From Oceanobacillus saliphilus (GTDB lineage Bacteria; Bacillota; Bacilli; Bacillales; Amphibacillaceae), in the NCBI RefSeq assembly GCF_023522835.1, contig NZ_JALCZU010000009.1, forward strand, positions 1 through 64,000: a stretch of DNA of 64,000 nt, written 5' to 3'. Shown here piece by piece: positions 35,137-44,580 of this stretch. Below the pieces are notes generated by a model. The model saw only the letters and a program-made list of their open reading frames with translations. It was not told the origin of the DNA and ran no database searches. A program made the translations under genes and the position numbers. Within the stretch, counting starts at the first letter, position 1. Each line of letters opens with the position of its first letter.

Positions 35137-35201
35137 TATTCTGTTTCTCGACTTTGTATTAACACGCGTTTTACGTGGAATTATTTAGGAGGAAAAGTTA
35201 C

Positions 35202-35402
35202 ATGGAAAACGGAGTAGTAAAATGGTTCAACGCTGAAAAAGGCTATGGATTTATTCAATTGGAAGAAGGAAATGATGTATTTGTACATTATTCAGCAATC
35301 CAGGAAGAGGGTTTCAAATCATTGGAAGAAGGTCAGGAAGTTTCTTTTGAGATTGTGGATGGTGAACGTGGCCCACAAGCTGCAAATGTCGTAAAAAGGT
35401 AA
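35202..35402 (+). CDS. Cold-shock protein
   Basis: A 66-residue CspA/CspB-type OB-fold protein: RNP1 KGYGFIQL and RNP2 DVFVHYSAI, with the conserved [11 protein letters not shown] start. Binds single-stranded nucleic acid and acts as an RNA chaperone. The ATG at 35202 follows TTAGGAGG by 9 nt; an upstream in-frame start at 35175 is not supported. It follows a terminator-bearing leader, so expression may depend on antitermination or on a second promoter in the 65-bp gap. Confidence 0.95.
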   Translation: MENGVVKWFNAEKGYGFIQLEEGNDVFVHYSAIQEEGFKSLEEGQEVSFEIVDGERGPQAANVVKR

Positions 35403-35420
35403 GCAACAAACATATAGCGA

Positions 35421-35453
35421 AAGCGGAAATCTATTTGGATTTCCGCTTTTTTT
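35421..35453 (+). terminator. Terminator after csp
   Basis: Stem AAGCGGAAATC/GATTTCCGCTT with a TATTTG loop and T7; joined directly to a family B repeat. Confidence 0.9.
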
Positions 35454-35560
35454 CGTGAGATAAGAAAGAATAAAATTTTGGTAGCAATTAATTCATACAC
35501 CAAAACGGCCACGTCCAGCTCCAGCTCTTTAGTTGTCGTAAGACTTCCTCTACCTCACAA
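35447..35560 (+). repeat. Family B repeat copy (GTCCAGCTC element)
   Basis: TTTTTTTCGTGAGATAAGAAAG, ATTTTGG, TTAATTCATAC and CACGTCCAGCTCCAGCTC align to 1223-1310 with the same spacing. As there, the copy begins in a terminator T-tract. Confidence 0.6.
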
Positions 35561-35890
35561 CACGATAAAGAAGCCTCTCCGACTGTCAAGACACGAGGAT
35601 TAGTGCACGTATTCCCCTTTTAGTGAAAAGCACATCGGCTCTCGAATTTAAGGAGGGTCGGATTAAAGGTGCTTTGGGTTATTGCTCGGTTACAAGCATC
35701 AGCTAGATACATAACTGATGGGTTTGATTTTCCTCTTCTTTCATATATCAGCATCGAAAGTGATTATTGCAGACACCTGATTCGATTAGTTGTCAAGTAA
35801 AAATGCTAATTATACATACATCGTTCATAAACTTTTTATACTAAAAAGTTAGTAAAGCCTTTACATGAAGCTCTATCTTCATTATTGAAC
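35561..35890. other. Non-coding stretch upstream of the oxidase operon
   Basis: No gene supported. It contains an imperfect CcpA-like site GTGAATCGTTTTCA at 35896-35909 just beyond its end (11 of 14 consensus positions at best) and no clear paired -35/-10. Confidence 0.35.
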
Positions 35891-35990
35891 AAATTGTGAA
35901 TCGTTTTCATTTTCTATTATTTCTATTTGTACTTTGTGTATGATAAAAACATAGGGTGATATCTGATACTTTTACGAAAGGATGATACGA

Positions 35991-36128
35991 ATGAGAAGGA
36001 ATCAGAAAAAGCATACAGGATCTGAAAATGAACCGAATTTGAAGGGAACATTTATTTCCGTAGGTGTTTTAGGACTAATCATTATCATTAGTTGGTTTGG
36101 GGTGTTCGCATTATTTATTTCAAGATAA
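35991..36128 (+). CDS. Cytochrome c oxidase subunit IIa-like small membrane protein
   Basis: A 45-residue protein: a basic, polar N-terminus (MRRNQKKHTG) and one membrane helix (FISVGVLGLIIIISWFGVF). GAAAGGATG lies 7 nt before the ATG. Small single-helix subunits (IIa) precede subunits II and I in ba3-type oxidase operons of bacilli, and this gene lies 27 bp before subunit II. It presumably supplies the helix missing from subunit II. Confidence 0.75.
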   Translation: MRRNQKKHTGSENEPNLKGTFISVGVLGLIIIISWFGVFALFISR

Positions 36129-36155
36129 AAATAGAAATTTAGAGGAGTGATATCG

Positions 36156-36656
36156 ATGCATTTACACAAGTATGAAAAGATTTGGCTTATATCTGGGGTT
36201 GTAGCTTTAGCATTATTTTTAATTATTCTTGGATTTGGAGCTTTCTATCTCGGAACCCACCCACAGAGCCATGGAATAACAATTGATCCGGCAAATATTG
36301 AAGCACATGAAGCCTTTCAGTCGGAGAACCTCGGTCTTACAAAAGTGGATGAAGATAAGTATATTGTAAATGTTGTAGCAACCGCTTTCAATTATGACCT
36401 AGGTGTTGATGAAGATGGAAATGCAGTTAAAAACATAAGCATACCAAAAGGATCTTCTGTACTGTTTCAAGTTGTGACACCAGACGTTGTTCACGGCTTT
36501 AACATCGCTGGGACGAATGTAAATATGATGGTTGAACCAGGTTATATCAGCAGCATGGAAGTTGAAATGAAGCAGACTGGTGAGTTTACGCTTTTATGTA
36601 ATGAATATTGTGGTGTTGGACATCACATGATGTTTGCAACCGTGGAGGTGTATTAA
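36156..36656 (+). CDS. cbaB: ba3-type cytochrome c oxidase subunit II
   Basis: A 166-residue protein with one N-terminal membrane helix (WLISGVVALALFLIILGF) and an extracytoplasmic cupredoxin domain. The CuA site is complete: His in VVHGFNIAGTNVN and CNEYCGVGHHMM. It accepts electrons from cytochrome c. The short length with a single helix is the ba3 pattern. The ATG at 36156 follows GAGGAG by 9 nt; a GTG at 36147 overlaps the site. Confidence 0.92.
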   Translation: MHLHKYEKIWLISGVVALALFLIILGFGAFYLGTHPQSHGITIDPANIEAHEAFQSENLGLTKVDEDKYIVNVVATAFNYDLGVDEDGNAVKNISIPKGSSVLFQVVTPDVVHGFNIAGTNVNMMVEPGYISSMEVEMKQTGEFTLLCNEYCGVGHHMMFATVEVY

Positions 36657-36657
36657 T

Positions 36658-38349
36658 ATGGAAATACCAAAAATAGGTGTGTTTGAAGAAAATGCCCGTT
36701 TACCACTCACGATTGGTAAAAAAGAAGCGAATTTGTATCTATCATTTATTTATGTAGCATTTATTTCATTATTCATTGGCGGATTGATGGGACTTCTGCA
36801 AGTGCTGGTCAGATCAGGAAGTTTTACATTACCATGGGGCATTGGCTATTATCAAATATTGACGTTACATGGTGTTGTTCTGGCTCTCGTACTTACTACA
36901 TTTTTTATAATCGGTTTTCAATATGCTTTAATGGGGAAAACAGTTGGGATTTCCGATAAGCAACGAAAAGTTTCCTGGCTTGCTTTCTGGGTCATGACGG
37001 TTGGTACTGCCATTACTGCAGCTACGATTCTTGTAGGTAAAGCAAGTGTTCTCTATACCTTTTATGCTCCATTGAAAGCTCATCCGTTATTTTATATTGG
37101 ATTGGCTCTTGTAATTGTTGGCAGCTGGATCGCAGGTTTTGTAAACTGGCGTCAATTGTATCTTTGGAAAAAGGCGCATCCTGGTGAAAAGTCACCTTTG
37201 CTGGCTTTTATGGTAAACATCAACATGATAATGTGGTTTATCGCTAGCCTTGGAGTGGCCGTCTCCGTGCTCATCCAATTTATCCCGTGGTCTCTTGGCT
37301 ACGCAGAAACCATTAATGTATTGGTCAGCAGGACATTGTTCTGGTATTTTGGGCACCCATTGGTTTATTTCTGGCTGCTTCCTGCCTATATGGCATGGTA
37401 TGCAATTATACCCAAAATTATCGGTGGTAAGGTTTTCAGTGATTCATTGGCAAGATTATCATTCGTATTATTCCTGTTCTTCTCGATTCCTGTTGGTTTT
37501 CACCATCAGTTGACAGAACCGGGTATTGATCCAACTTGGAAATTTATTCAGGTCGTTCTAACATTTATGGTTGTTATCCCTAGTTTAATGACTGCATTTT
37601 CGATGTTTGCAACATTTGAAATTACAGGACGTAAAAAAGGCTTTGGCGGATTATTTGGCTGGTTAAGGCATTTACCATGGAAAGATGTACGTTTCCTTGC
37701 ACCATTTGTAGGAATGCTTGCATTTATACCTGGTGGAGCTGGTGGTATCATCAATGCTTCCCACCAAATGAACACCTTAGTGCATAATACAATTTGGGTA
37801 ACAGGACATTTCCATTTAACAGTAGGAACTACAGTTATCCTGACATTCTTTGGTATCACATACTGGCTGATCCCCCATTTAACGGGAAGAACATTAACGA
37901 AGGAAGTTAACCGTCTCGGAATCATTCAAACGTTTGTTTGGACAATTGGTATGACCATTATGTCAGGTGCAATGCATATTCAAGGTCTATTAGGTGCACC
38001 AAGACGATCATCTTACTCCGAATACGGAGGCACTGAACAGGCTGTTCAATGGGGTGCATATCAAATGGCACAGGCTATCGGTGGTACAATTCTGTTCCTT
38101 GGTATTATATTAATGGTTTATATTTTCATTAAACTGGCTTTCTTTTCCCCTAAAGGTGAAGAGGAGTTCCCTATTGCAGAGGAAGAAGAAAATGCACCGC
38201 CAACTCCAATGTGGCTTGAAAACTGGAAATTGTGGGTTGCAATTACGATAGCTTTAATATTATTTGCATACACGATCCCATTTATAGATATTATTCAAAA
38301 CTCACCACCAGGATCTCCGCCATTTGATTGGCCGATTGGTAACTCCTGA
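36658..38349 (+). CDS. cbaA: ba3-type cytochrome c oxidase subunit I
   Basis: A 563-residue polytopic haem-copper oxidase subunit. Ligand-containing helices are visible: TLHGVVLALVLTTFF (low-spin haem His), HPLVYFWLLPAYMAWY (CuB His-Tyr), SHQMNTLVHNTIW and TGHFHLTVGTT (haem and CuB His). The sequence belongs to the B-family b(o/a)3 type known from thermophilic and other bacilli. The proton-pumping D-channel residues of A-family enzymes are not apparent. The ATG overlaps the end of cbaB by spacing of one base, which implies coupled translation. Confidence 0.93.
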   Translation: MEIPKIGVFEENARLPLTIGKKEANLYLSFIYVAFISLFIGGLMGLLQVLVRSGSFTLPWGIGYYQILTLHGVVLALVLTTFFIIGFQYALMGKTVGISDKQRKVSWLAFWVMTVGTAITAATILVGKASVLYTFYAPLKAHPLFYIGLALVIVGSWIAGFVNWRQLYLWKKAHPGEKSPLLAFMVNINMIMWFIASLGVAVSVLIQFIPWSLGYAETINVLVSRTLFWYFGHPLVYFWLLPAYMAWYAIIPKIIGGKVFSDSLARLSFVLFLFFSIPVGFHHQLTEPGIDPTWKFIQVVLTFMVVIPSLMTAFSMFATFEITGRKKGFGGLFGWLRHLPWKDVRFLAPFVGMLAFIPGGAGGIINASHQMNTLVHNTIWVTGHFHLTVGTTVILTFFGITYWLIPHLTGRTLTKEVNRLGIIQTFVWTIGMTIMSGAMHIQGLLGAPRRSSYSEYGGTEQAVQWGAYQMAQAIGGTILFLGIILMVYIFIKLAFFSPKGEEEFPIAEEEENAPPTPMWLENWKLWVAITIALILFAYTIPFIDIIQNSPPGSPPFDWPIGNS

Positions 38350-38450
38350 TTGAAAACAAAGGCAGTCGACAAATCTAAAGGTGATGTATTCGTAACAGCT
38401 TAAGTAGATACAGACTGGCGTTTCATCTTATTACCTATCTACTAAAATGA

Positions 38451-38488
38451 GGGAAGAAACAGGTTAATCACCTGTTTCTTCCCTTTTT
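38451..38488 (+). terminator. Terminator of the cytochrome oxidase operon
   Basis: Perfect 14-bp arms GGGAAGAAACAGGT and ACCTGTTTCTTCCC around a 5-nt loop, then T5. The right part covers the 3' end and stop codon of the convergent bpsB gene. Confidence 0.9.
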
Positions 38489-39003
38489 GAATTGAATAAG
38501 ACATGCTTTAATGCACGTTCCTCTGCTGGAATTCTTACAGTAAGCAATAAAATATGAAGCATTGGAAATAGAATTGCAGTTATGATTGCTCCAAAAAGCA
38601 GTGGTATGATAAATAATTCAATCCCTACAATAATATAGTTAGGGTGTTTAACATACTTATAGGGTCCCTTACTCACCAACCGTTCTCCAGGTAGAATAAT
38701 TATTTTTGTATTCCAAAATCTGCCCAAGGAAGCAATACACCAAATTCTCGCCATCTGCGTTAAAATGAAAAATATCAATAGTGTATAGTTTAACGGTAAT
38801 GTTGAATTACCTCTCCAAAGTGTTTCCATTAAAATGGAGATAAAGAAAAAGACGTGTATGATGATAAACCATTTGTAATGGTCCGCTTCCCTTTCAATGG
38901 CGCCTCTCTCTTTCATCCATTTTTCATTACGTTTAGCTACAATAAGTTCGAAAAGACGCTGCAAAATGATAAATCCCAGTAAAGCCCACATATATACAGC
39001 CAT
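38464..39003 (-). CDS. bpsB: Alkylpyrone/alkylresorcinol O-methyltransferase, ICMT family
   Basis: A 179-residue membrane protein with about five helices and the isoprenylcysteine carboxyl methyltransferase-like C-terminus: GPYKYVKHPNYIIVGIELF and a late Glu-Glu in RIPAEERAL. It matches B. subtilis YpbQ/BpsB, which methylates the products of BpsA. Start at 39003: ATG shares a base with the bpsA stop (TAATG), so the genes are coupled; four in-frame residues upstream are not needed. Confidence 0.88.
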   Translation of the reverse strand: MAVYMWALLGFIILQRLFELIVAKRNEKWMKERGAIEREADHYKWFIIIHVFFFISILMETLWRGNSTLPLNYTLLIFFILTQMARIWCIASLGRFWNTKIIILPGERLVSKGPYKYVKHPNYIIVGIELFIIPLLFGAIITAILFPMLHILLLTVRIPAEERALKHVLFNSKREETGD

Positions 39004-40091
39004 TATTCCATCCACTCCAACAACAATAACTCTGAACTAAACCCTGGTCCAAGAGCAGATAATATACTTTTTTGTCCAGGCTCGATCGTTTCTTTCATCC
39101 ATTCCCGCAAAACATATAATACCGTTGCAGAGGACATATTACCGTGATCAGCCAAAATTTGATAGGAGTATTTCAGTTTATCCTTTGAACATTGGAGGAC
39201 TTCCTCCATTGCCTCCATCACTTTTCTTCCGCCTGGATGGGAAATAAATGAATGGATGCTTTCCTCACGAAGACCTGTAGTTTGAAAGAATTTCGTTGCG
39301 TGCTCCCTCCAGAATGAGTCAACCAATGCGGGAATACTTTTTTTAAAGACTACTTCAAAACCGGAATTGTTGATTTCCCAGCCCATTACACTTTCACTAT
39401 CGCGTTTTAAATAGGAACTCGATGTAATTATTTTAGGTGAGTATTTTTTTCTGTAGCTTACGTATCGGGACTTATCTCCAATTACCAATGCTGCACTAAC
39501 ACCATCACCGAAGAGAGCTGTACCCACCATGTTACTCTTCTTACTATCCCCTTTTTGAAATGTCAGGCTACAAAGCTCACAACATACAATAAGGACTGTT
39601 TTATCCGGATATGCAGTCAACCAGTCATGTGCACGCGCCAACCCAGTTGCCCCACCAGCACAACCAAGCCCCCATAATGGCATCCGGCTTACGTCCTGCC
39701 TGAATGGTCGTGCATTCAACAAGTGAACATCCATCGAAGGAGTAGCAATCCCGGTGCTCGATACAAATAGAATCATGTCGATTGCTTCATAAGGAATAGC
39801 TTCCTTCAAGAAATCTTGATTTTTTAGACAATCATCAATCGCATCCAATGAATATCTTTCTGCCGCTGATTGATACAAATCATTTTTCTCTTTGAAACTG
39901 TGTTCGTCGAAAAACCAGGACTCATCGACGACAAATTGCCTACGGTTAACTGCAGCATTGTCGAATACGGGGAGTAATCGATTTATTTGCTTATCTGAAT
40001 AGGAAAATATTTTCTGAACGGTTTCTTTAATGGCTTGCTGATCAATAGAAAATTCCGGTATGCCAAGTCCAATGGAACAGATATTGGTCAA
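39003..40091 (-). CDS. bpsA: Type III polyketide synthase
   Basis: A 362-residue chalcone-synthase-like enzyme. The catalytic triad is visible: Cys in GLGCAGGATGLARA, His in FISHPGGRKV and Asn in DHGNMSSATV. B. subtilis BpsA extends fatty acyl-CoA with malonyl-CoA to alkylpyrones; long-chain alkyl products would sit in the membrane. A TTG at 40091 (AAGGTG 6 nt upstream) is preferred to a GTG at 40100 that overlaps the site. The gene follows ypwA by 25 to 35 bp, but co-transcription is unproven. Confidence 0.9.
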   Translation of the reverse strand: MTNICSIGLGIPEFSIDQQAIKETVQKIFSYSDKQINRLLPVFDNAAVNRRQFVVDESWFFDEHSFKEKNDLYQSAAERYSLDAIDDCLKNQDFLKEAIPYEAIDMILFVSSTGIATPSMDVHLLNARPFRQDVSRMPLWGLGCAGGATGLARAHDWLTAYPDKTVLIVCCELCSLTFQKGDSKKSNMVGTALFGDGVSAALVIGDKSRYVSYRKKYSPKIITSSSYLKRDSESVMGWEINNSGFEVVFKKSIPALVDSFWREHATKFFQTTGLREESIHSFISHPGGRKVMEAMEEVLQCSKDKLKYSYQILADHGNMSSATVLYVLREWMKETIEPGQKSILSALGPGFSSELLLLEWME

Positions 40092-40125
40092 ATTAATCAC
40101 CTTTTAGCGTTATTTTCCCCCGCTC

Positions 40126-41625
40126 TTATAATCTATATATATCTGTATATTTGGTAGTTAAATAATGAACAAGATAATCTGGATTTAATGGTTCACCTGT
40201 AACATCTTTTATTATTTCCAATGGTTTTTTCATCTTCCCATACTGATGAATATTGTCAGTCATCCATTCATTCACCGGACCGAAATTACCGGAAGCAATC
40301 ATTTCTTCCACATTCATTTCGGTTGCCAATGACTGGTTAAATTGTGCAGCATACATGTAACCGAGTGCATACGAAGGGAAGTAACCAAAGTCTCCCCCTG
40401 CCCAATGGATATCCTGTAATACACCTTCCCTATCAGTTGGAGTTTTAATCCCAAGATAGTCAACCATTTTTTCATTCCAAAGATGTGGGAGATCTTTCAC
40501 TTCAATCTCACTGTTTATTAAAGCTTTTTCCAGCTCATAACGAACCATGATATGAAGGGGATAGGTTAGTTCATCTGCTTCAATTCGAATCAAGGAAGGT
40601 TTGACTTCATTTACAGCACGATAAAAGTCATTCCTGTCAACGCTTTGGAAATGCTTTGGAGCAAATGATTGGAACAGCTCATAATGGTTATTCCAAAATG
40701 CTTTACTTCTACCTATAAAGTTTTCCCAGAACAATGATTGTGATTCATGTATTCCCATTGACGTTCCTGTTGCAAGAGGTGTCTTTGCAAGTTTTCTACT
40801 GATGTTCTGCTCATATAATGCATGTCCACCTTCGTGAATCGTCCCAAATACAGCCATTCGAAAATCTTCTTCATCATATCGGGTTGTGATCCGTACATCG
40901 TTTAAATTCAACGTGATTGCAAAAGGATGTATCGTTTCATCCAGACGCCCTGATTCAAAATCATAGCCCATCTGCTTTAATACTTCGATTGTAAAGGCTT
41001 TTTGATCTTCCTTGGGAAAATGTGCCTTCAGTATTGTAGGATCAGGCTTTTCTTTGCTGTTATTTATATTTTGGAGAAGCTTGCTAAGCGAATCTCTTAA
41101 TTTCGGGAATACATCATCCAGCGTTTTTGTTGTCATCCCTGGTTCATAATTATGTAACAATGCATCGTACCTATTTTTCTCGTATCCCCAGTATTCTGCA
41201 AATTTTTTATTGAATTCCACCAATTTTTCCAGAGCGGGCTGGAACAGAGAAAAATCAGCTTTTTCTCTTGCTTCCTGCCACACAGCCTCTGATTTGGTTT
41301 GTAGCATGACATATTCTTTGTATTCATTATTTGGTATTTTTCGGTTTCTGTTATAGTTTTCTTCACATTCTAAAACAATTTTTTGCATTGTCTCGTCATT
41401 GGTATTGTCTTTTAATACATCTATAAAAAACTTCATCTTCTCAGATGTTTCCAATTGATGCAGTTTATCCGCGAGAAAACCGATTACTTCCGATCTCTGA
41501 TCAACAGCTTTCCTTGGAATCTTTGTGCGCATATCCCACTGTGCAAGTGTTAATGCTTCACGATAAGCATTTTGTTCATTTAATAATTCTTTAAAGTCTT
41601 TTTCGTTGAGGTATGTGTTTTGCAA
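40126..41625 (-). CDS. ypwA: Metallocarboxypeptidase, M32 family
   Basis: A 499-residue cytoplasmic zinc carboxypeptidase. The M32 signature HEGGHALYEQ at about residue 262 supplies the HExxH ligands and HESQSLFWENFIGRS the third ligand; GMHESQS and DNIHQYG segments are typical. Length equals the family norm (about 500). Removes C-terminal residues from peptides. Three bases separate it from ypsC upstream, so the pair is co-transcribed. Confidence 0.93.
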   Translation of the reverse strand: MQNTYLNEKDFKELLNEQNAYREALTLAQWDMRTKIPRKAVDQRSEVIGFLADKLHQLETSEKMKFFIDVLKDNTNDETMQKIVLECEENYNRNRKIPNNEYKEYVMLQTKSEAVWQEAREKADFSLFQPALEKLVEFNKKFAEYWGYEKNRYDALLHNYEPGMTTKTLDDVFPKLRDSLSKLLQNINNSKEKPDPTILKAHFPKEDQKAFTIEVLKQMGYDFESGRLDETIHPFAITLNLNDVRITTRYDEEDFRMAVFGTIHEGGHALYEQNISRKLAKTPLATGTSMGIHESQSLFWENFIGRSKAFWNNHYELFQSFAPKHFQSVDRNDFYRAVNEVKPSLIRIEADELTYPLHIMVRYELEKALINSEIEVKDLPHLWNEKMVDYLGIKTPTDREGVLQDIHWAGGDFGYFPSYALGYMYAAQFNQSLATEMNVEEMIASGNFGPVNEWMTDNIHQYGKMKKPLEIIKDVTGEPLNPDYLVHYLTTKYTDIYRL

Positions 41626-41627
41626 CG

Positions 41628-42764
41628 TTATTCCTCCTTCGATTTTTGACCAAAATATTGATAATAGTTCGTCTCAATAAAACCATTAAATAATTTCCGC
41701 TTTTTAGTAGCCTTTTGATCATAGTATTTCTCAAAGGATTCGAAGGCTGTAATGATGTATACACTCCAAGAAGGATGTTTTTTCATAATGCTGCCTAGAT
41801 CACTATACATCGCGGCAACGACATCCTTGTCACCCATACGCTGACCGTATGGCGGGTTACTTACGATATAACCGTTATCCCTACGAATAAATAAATCACT
41901 TACCTGCATCTGCTTCCAATTGATCAGGTCCCCTAGTCCAGCCTCCACTGCATTGTCAGTAGCTATTTCAATCATACTGTGATCTATGTCTGACCCGGTA
42001 ATATCAAGCTTTTGGTCATAGTTCGCCTTGTCTTCTGCTTCTTCAAAGGCCTCATCCCATAATTTTCTTTTGAGAAGTGACCATTCTTCTGAGGCAAATT
42101 CACGGTTGAAGCCAGGTGCAATGTTTTGCCCAATCAATGCTGCTTCAATGGCTAATGTACCTGACCCGCAAAATGGATCGATGAATGGATAGTCGGGCTT
42201 CCAATTTGTGAGCATGACAAGGGCAGCCGCCAATGTTTCCTTTAATGGTGCTTCCCCCTGACCAACACGGTATCCACGCTTATGAAGTCCCACACCGGAT
42301 GTATCCAATGTTAAAGTTACGATATCTTTCAACAGTGCCACTTCAGTTTTGTACAACGCTCCAGTCTCCGGCATTTTGCTCGCGAGACCATATTTTAGTT
42401 TTAATCTTTCTGCAATTGCTTTCTTCACAATAGCCTGACAATCAGAGACACTAAAAAGTTTGGATTTTATCGACTTTCCGGAAACAGGAAATTGTCCATC
42501 CTCCGCTATATAATGTTCCCATGGTAGTGCTTTTGTCGATTCAAACAACTCATCAAATGTTAATGCTTTAAATTGTCCGACAACCAGCTTAATCCGATCA
42601 GCTGTACGGAGCCACAAATTGCACCTGGGAATTGCTGATAATGGAGCTTCAAAAATAACCTTCCCATTATCTACTGTTACTTCATATCCTAATGATTTTA
42701 CCTCTTGTGCAACAACTGATTCTAACCCCATAGCAGCCGTTGCTATTAATGTTACTTTCTGCAT
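41628..42764 (-). CDS. ypsC: 23S rRNA (guanine-N2) methyltransferase with THUMP domain
   Basis: A 378-residue RlmL/YpsC protein: N-terminal THUMP domain (about 1-155), then a Rossmann methyltransferase with DPFCGSGTLAIEAA (about residue 193), NIAPGFNREFASEEW and the catalytic SNPPYGQRM. It methylates guanine at N2 in 23S rRNA. Gene order ypsC-rnpB-gpsB is as in B. subtilis. Confidence 0.93.
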   Translation of the reverse strand: MQKVTLIATAAMGLESVVAQEVKSLGYEVTVDNGKVIFEAPLSAIPRCNLWLRTADRIKLVVGQFKALTFDELFESTKALPWEHYIAEDGQFPVSGKSIKSKLFSVSDCQAIVKKAIAERLKLKYGLASKMPETGALYKTEVALLKDIVTLTLDTSGVGLHKRGYRVGQGEAPLKETLAAALVMLTNWKPDYPFIDPFCGSGTLAIEAALIGQNIAPGFNREFASEEWSLLKRKLWDEAFEEAEDKANYDQKLDITGSDIDHSMIEIATDNAVEAGLGDLINWKQMQVSDLFIRRDNGYIVSNPPYGQRMGDKDVVAAMYSDLGSIMKKHPSWSVYIITAFESFEKYYDQKATKKRKLFNGFIETNYYQYFGQKSKEE

Positions 42765-42908
42765 TGAACTATTCCCTTCGCATTAAAATTAGTTTTAGTT
42801 TACCATATACAATAAGATCAGCAAAAGAAGAAACGACCGAGACGGACGAGTTTGCTATTTTTTGATAGGATGAGTTCTGCAGTCCCAATCTGATAAAAAC
42901 AGCCCAAA

Positions 42909-42949
42909 TAAAAAACCTTTCCTTGTGTCATTTTTGACAAAGAAAAGGT
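42909..42949 (-). terminator. Terminator of rnpB
   Basis: On the minus strand ACCTTTTCTTTGTCA pairs with TGACACAAGGAAAGGT (G-U pairs and one bulge), followed by T6. Confidence 0.8.
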
Positions 42950-42970
42950 ATCATATTCATCGTATAGACC

Positions 42971-43360
42971 GTTAAATGCTCGATAAGCCATGTTCTGTGC
43001 CATTGTACTGCAAACGGTGGTCAAGCCTCGTACTCCGGCTGTAATCATCTATCTACAAGTAAAACTTGTCCCTTGTTCGGTTGAATTCCCTACTGAAGGA
43101 TGCCCCTACCATTATTTGGGTTGCTCACTCGTGGGGTTTACCCGTTCCACCCGAAATGTTTCCATCTCAGCTACGTCACTGTGGCACTTTCAAGAATAGT
43201 TCCATATCCTAGTAGGACTTAGGAATGTCTTCTGCCGTTAGCCTATAAGCTACCTTGACTTATGAATTCATCAAGCACGAACACTACAAACATCTCAGTT
43301 TGTGTGAGCATGGACTTTCCTCTGCATTTGCATGCAGCGATTACATGAGCATTTAATTAA
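42971..43360 (-). ncRNA. rnpB: RNase P RNA, Bacillus class B
   Basis: Read on the minus strand, conserved RNase P blocks appear in order: GAGGAAAGTCCATGCTC, GCATAAG-like TTCATAAGTC, CTAACGGCAG, GAAAGTGCCACAGTGAC, TGGAACGGGTAAACCCC, AGATAGATGATTACAGCC, GAGTACGAGGC and ACAGAACATGGCTTA. The ends pair through AAATGCTC/GAGCATTT (P1). It is the catalytic RNA that matures tRNA 5' ends. Ends are accurate to about 5 nt. It sits between ypsC and gpsB as in B. subtilis. Confidence 0.95.
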
Positions 43361-43369
43361 TGTTTTATT

Positions 43370-43398
43370 ATCATATCATAAAAATATACTTTAATCAA
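43370..43398 (-). promoter_or_regulatory. Promoter of rnpB
   Basis: On the minus strand TTGATT (43398-43393), 17-nt spacer, TATGAT (43375-43370), with a start expected near 43363. Confidence 0.7.
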
Positions 43399-43428
43399 TG
43401 GATGTAAAAAATTGGCAGAGCGAGTAAA

Positions 43429-43737
43429 TTATTCACCAGCATCGGCGAATTTTTTGCCGAAAACAGCCTTCTCCAAATTGGAAAGGCGCTTTAATACATC
43501 GTAATTAACCTGAGTATTAGGTTGTGGTGTTCTTGTTCTTGGCTGCTCTACAGAATTTTTTCTCAACTTTTCGTTTTCAGCCTGCAGTCGTTCAATTTCC
43601 TGCTTGAATATATCATAGTCCTGTATGACAACATCAAGAAACTCGTCAACTTCTTCCTGATTGTATCCTCTCATAGCTGTTTTAAAATCTTTTTCAAGAA
43701 TATCTTTTCCACTTAGTTGAATACGGTTTAAAGCCAT
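43429..43737 (-). CDS. gpsB: Cell division/cell wall coordinator GpsB
   Basis: A 102-residue DivIVA-like protein. The N-terminal lipid/PBP-binding domain (IQLSGKDILEKDFKTAMRGY, QEEVDEFLDVVIQDY) leads into a coiled coil (residues 37-62), a variable linker with TRTPQPN and a C-terminal helix (DVLKRLSNLEKAVFG) for trimer formation. It shuttles PBP1 between septum and side wall; ponA lies 4 kb away. Confidence 0.95.
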   Translation of the reverse strand: MALNRIQLSGKDILEKDFKTAMRGYNQEEVDEFLDVVIQDYDIFKQEIERLQAENEKLRKNSVEQPRTRTPQPNTQVNYDVLKRLSNLEKAVFGKKFADAGE

Positions 43738-43922
43738 CTCATCACCTCATAATCTTCACATTTCCTATTTTTAGTTATCATTTTTTCTAGTCAATTTAAG
43801 AATGTTCAAAAGCATCGCACCGAAAATTCGTTGTGTGATTTTACCGACTTCTTGAACATCCTCTTTCAGTTTATTATTCAAATGAAAAATTAATGCTAAA
43901 TATACTAATTTTATTATACCAT

Positions 43923-44006
43923 TAGAAAACTTGATTGTCACCAAGCCTTTCGGTGATAGTTGACTTGTACAGGTTGGTAATTTGTCGTTTCCTTCCTGCT
44001 AAAAAA
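43923..44006 (-). repeat. Family A two-hairpin repeat, reverse orientation
   Basis: On the minus strand: TTTTTTAGCAGGAAGG, then ACAAGTCAACTATCACCGAAAGGC (in parts), TTGGTGACAATCAAG and TTTTCTA. Hairpin 1 is weak, hairpin 2 nearly intact. Its left edge is the T-tract of the cdd terminator. Confidence 0.75.
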
Positions 44007-44040
44007 GGAAACTGAATCTCAGTCTCCTTCTTACAATTAA
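44000..44040 (-). terminator. Terminator after cdd
   Basis: On the minus strand GGAGACTGA and TCAGTTTCC pair through a short GAT loop, followed by T7 that runs into the repeat. Confidence 0.65.
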
Positions 44041-44102
44041 AAATCTTAAAATTAAGGGCCATGCAGTTTTTAGAATGGAATCTCCACCCTACTAAAAATA
44101 AG

Positions 44103-44573
<471 letters not shown>

Positions 44574-44580
44574 TTATATA

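Noticed and set aside
35059-35184. Short frame inside the csp leader (MTEAASIEVD)
   Set aside because: No ribosome binding site and most of its length is the terminator stem.
35896-35909. CcpA (cre) site upstream of the cytochrome oxidase operon
   Set aside because: Left half matches poorly; not enough to claim regulation without a genome-wide model.
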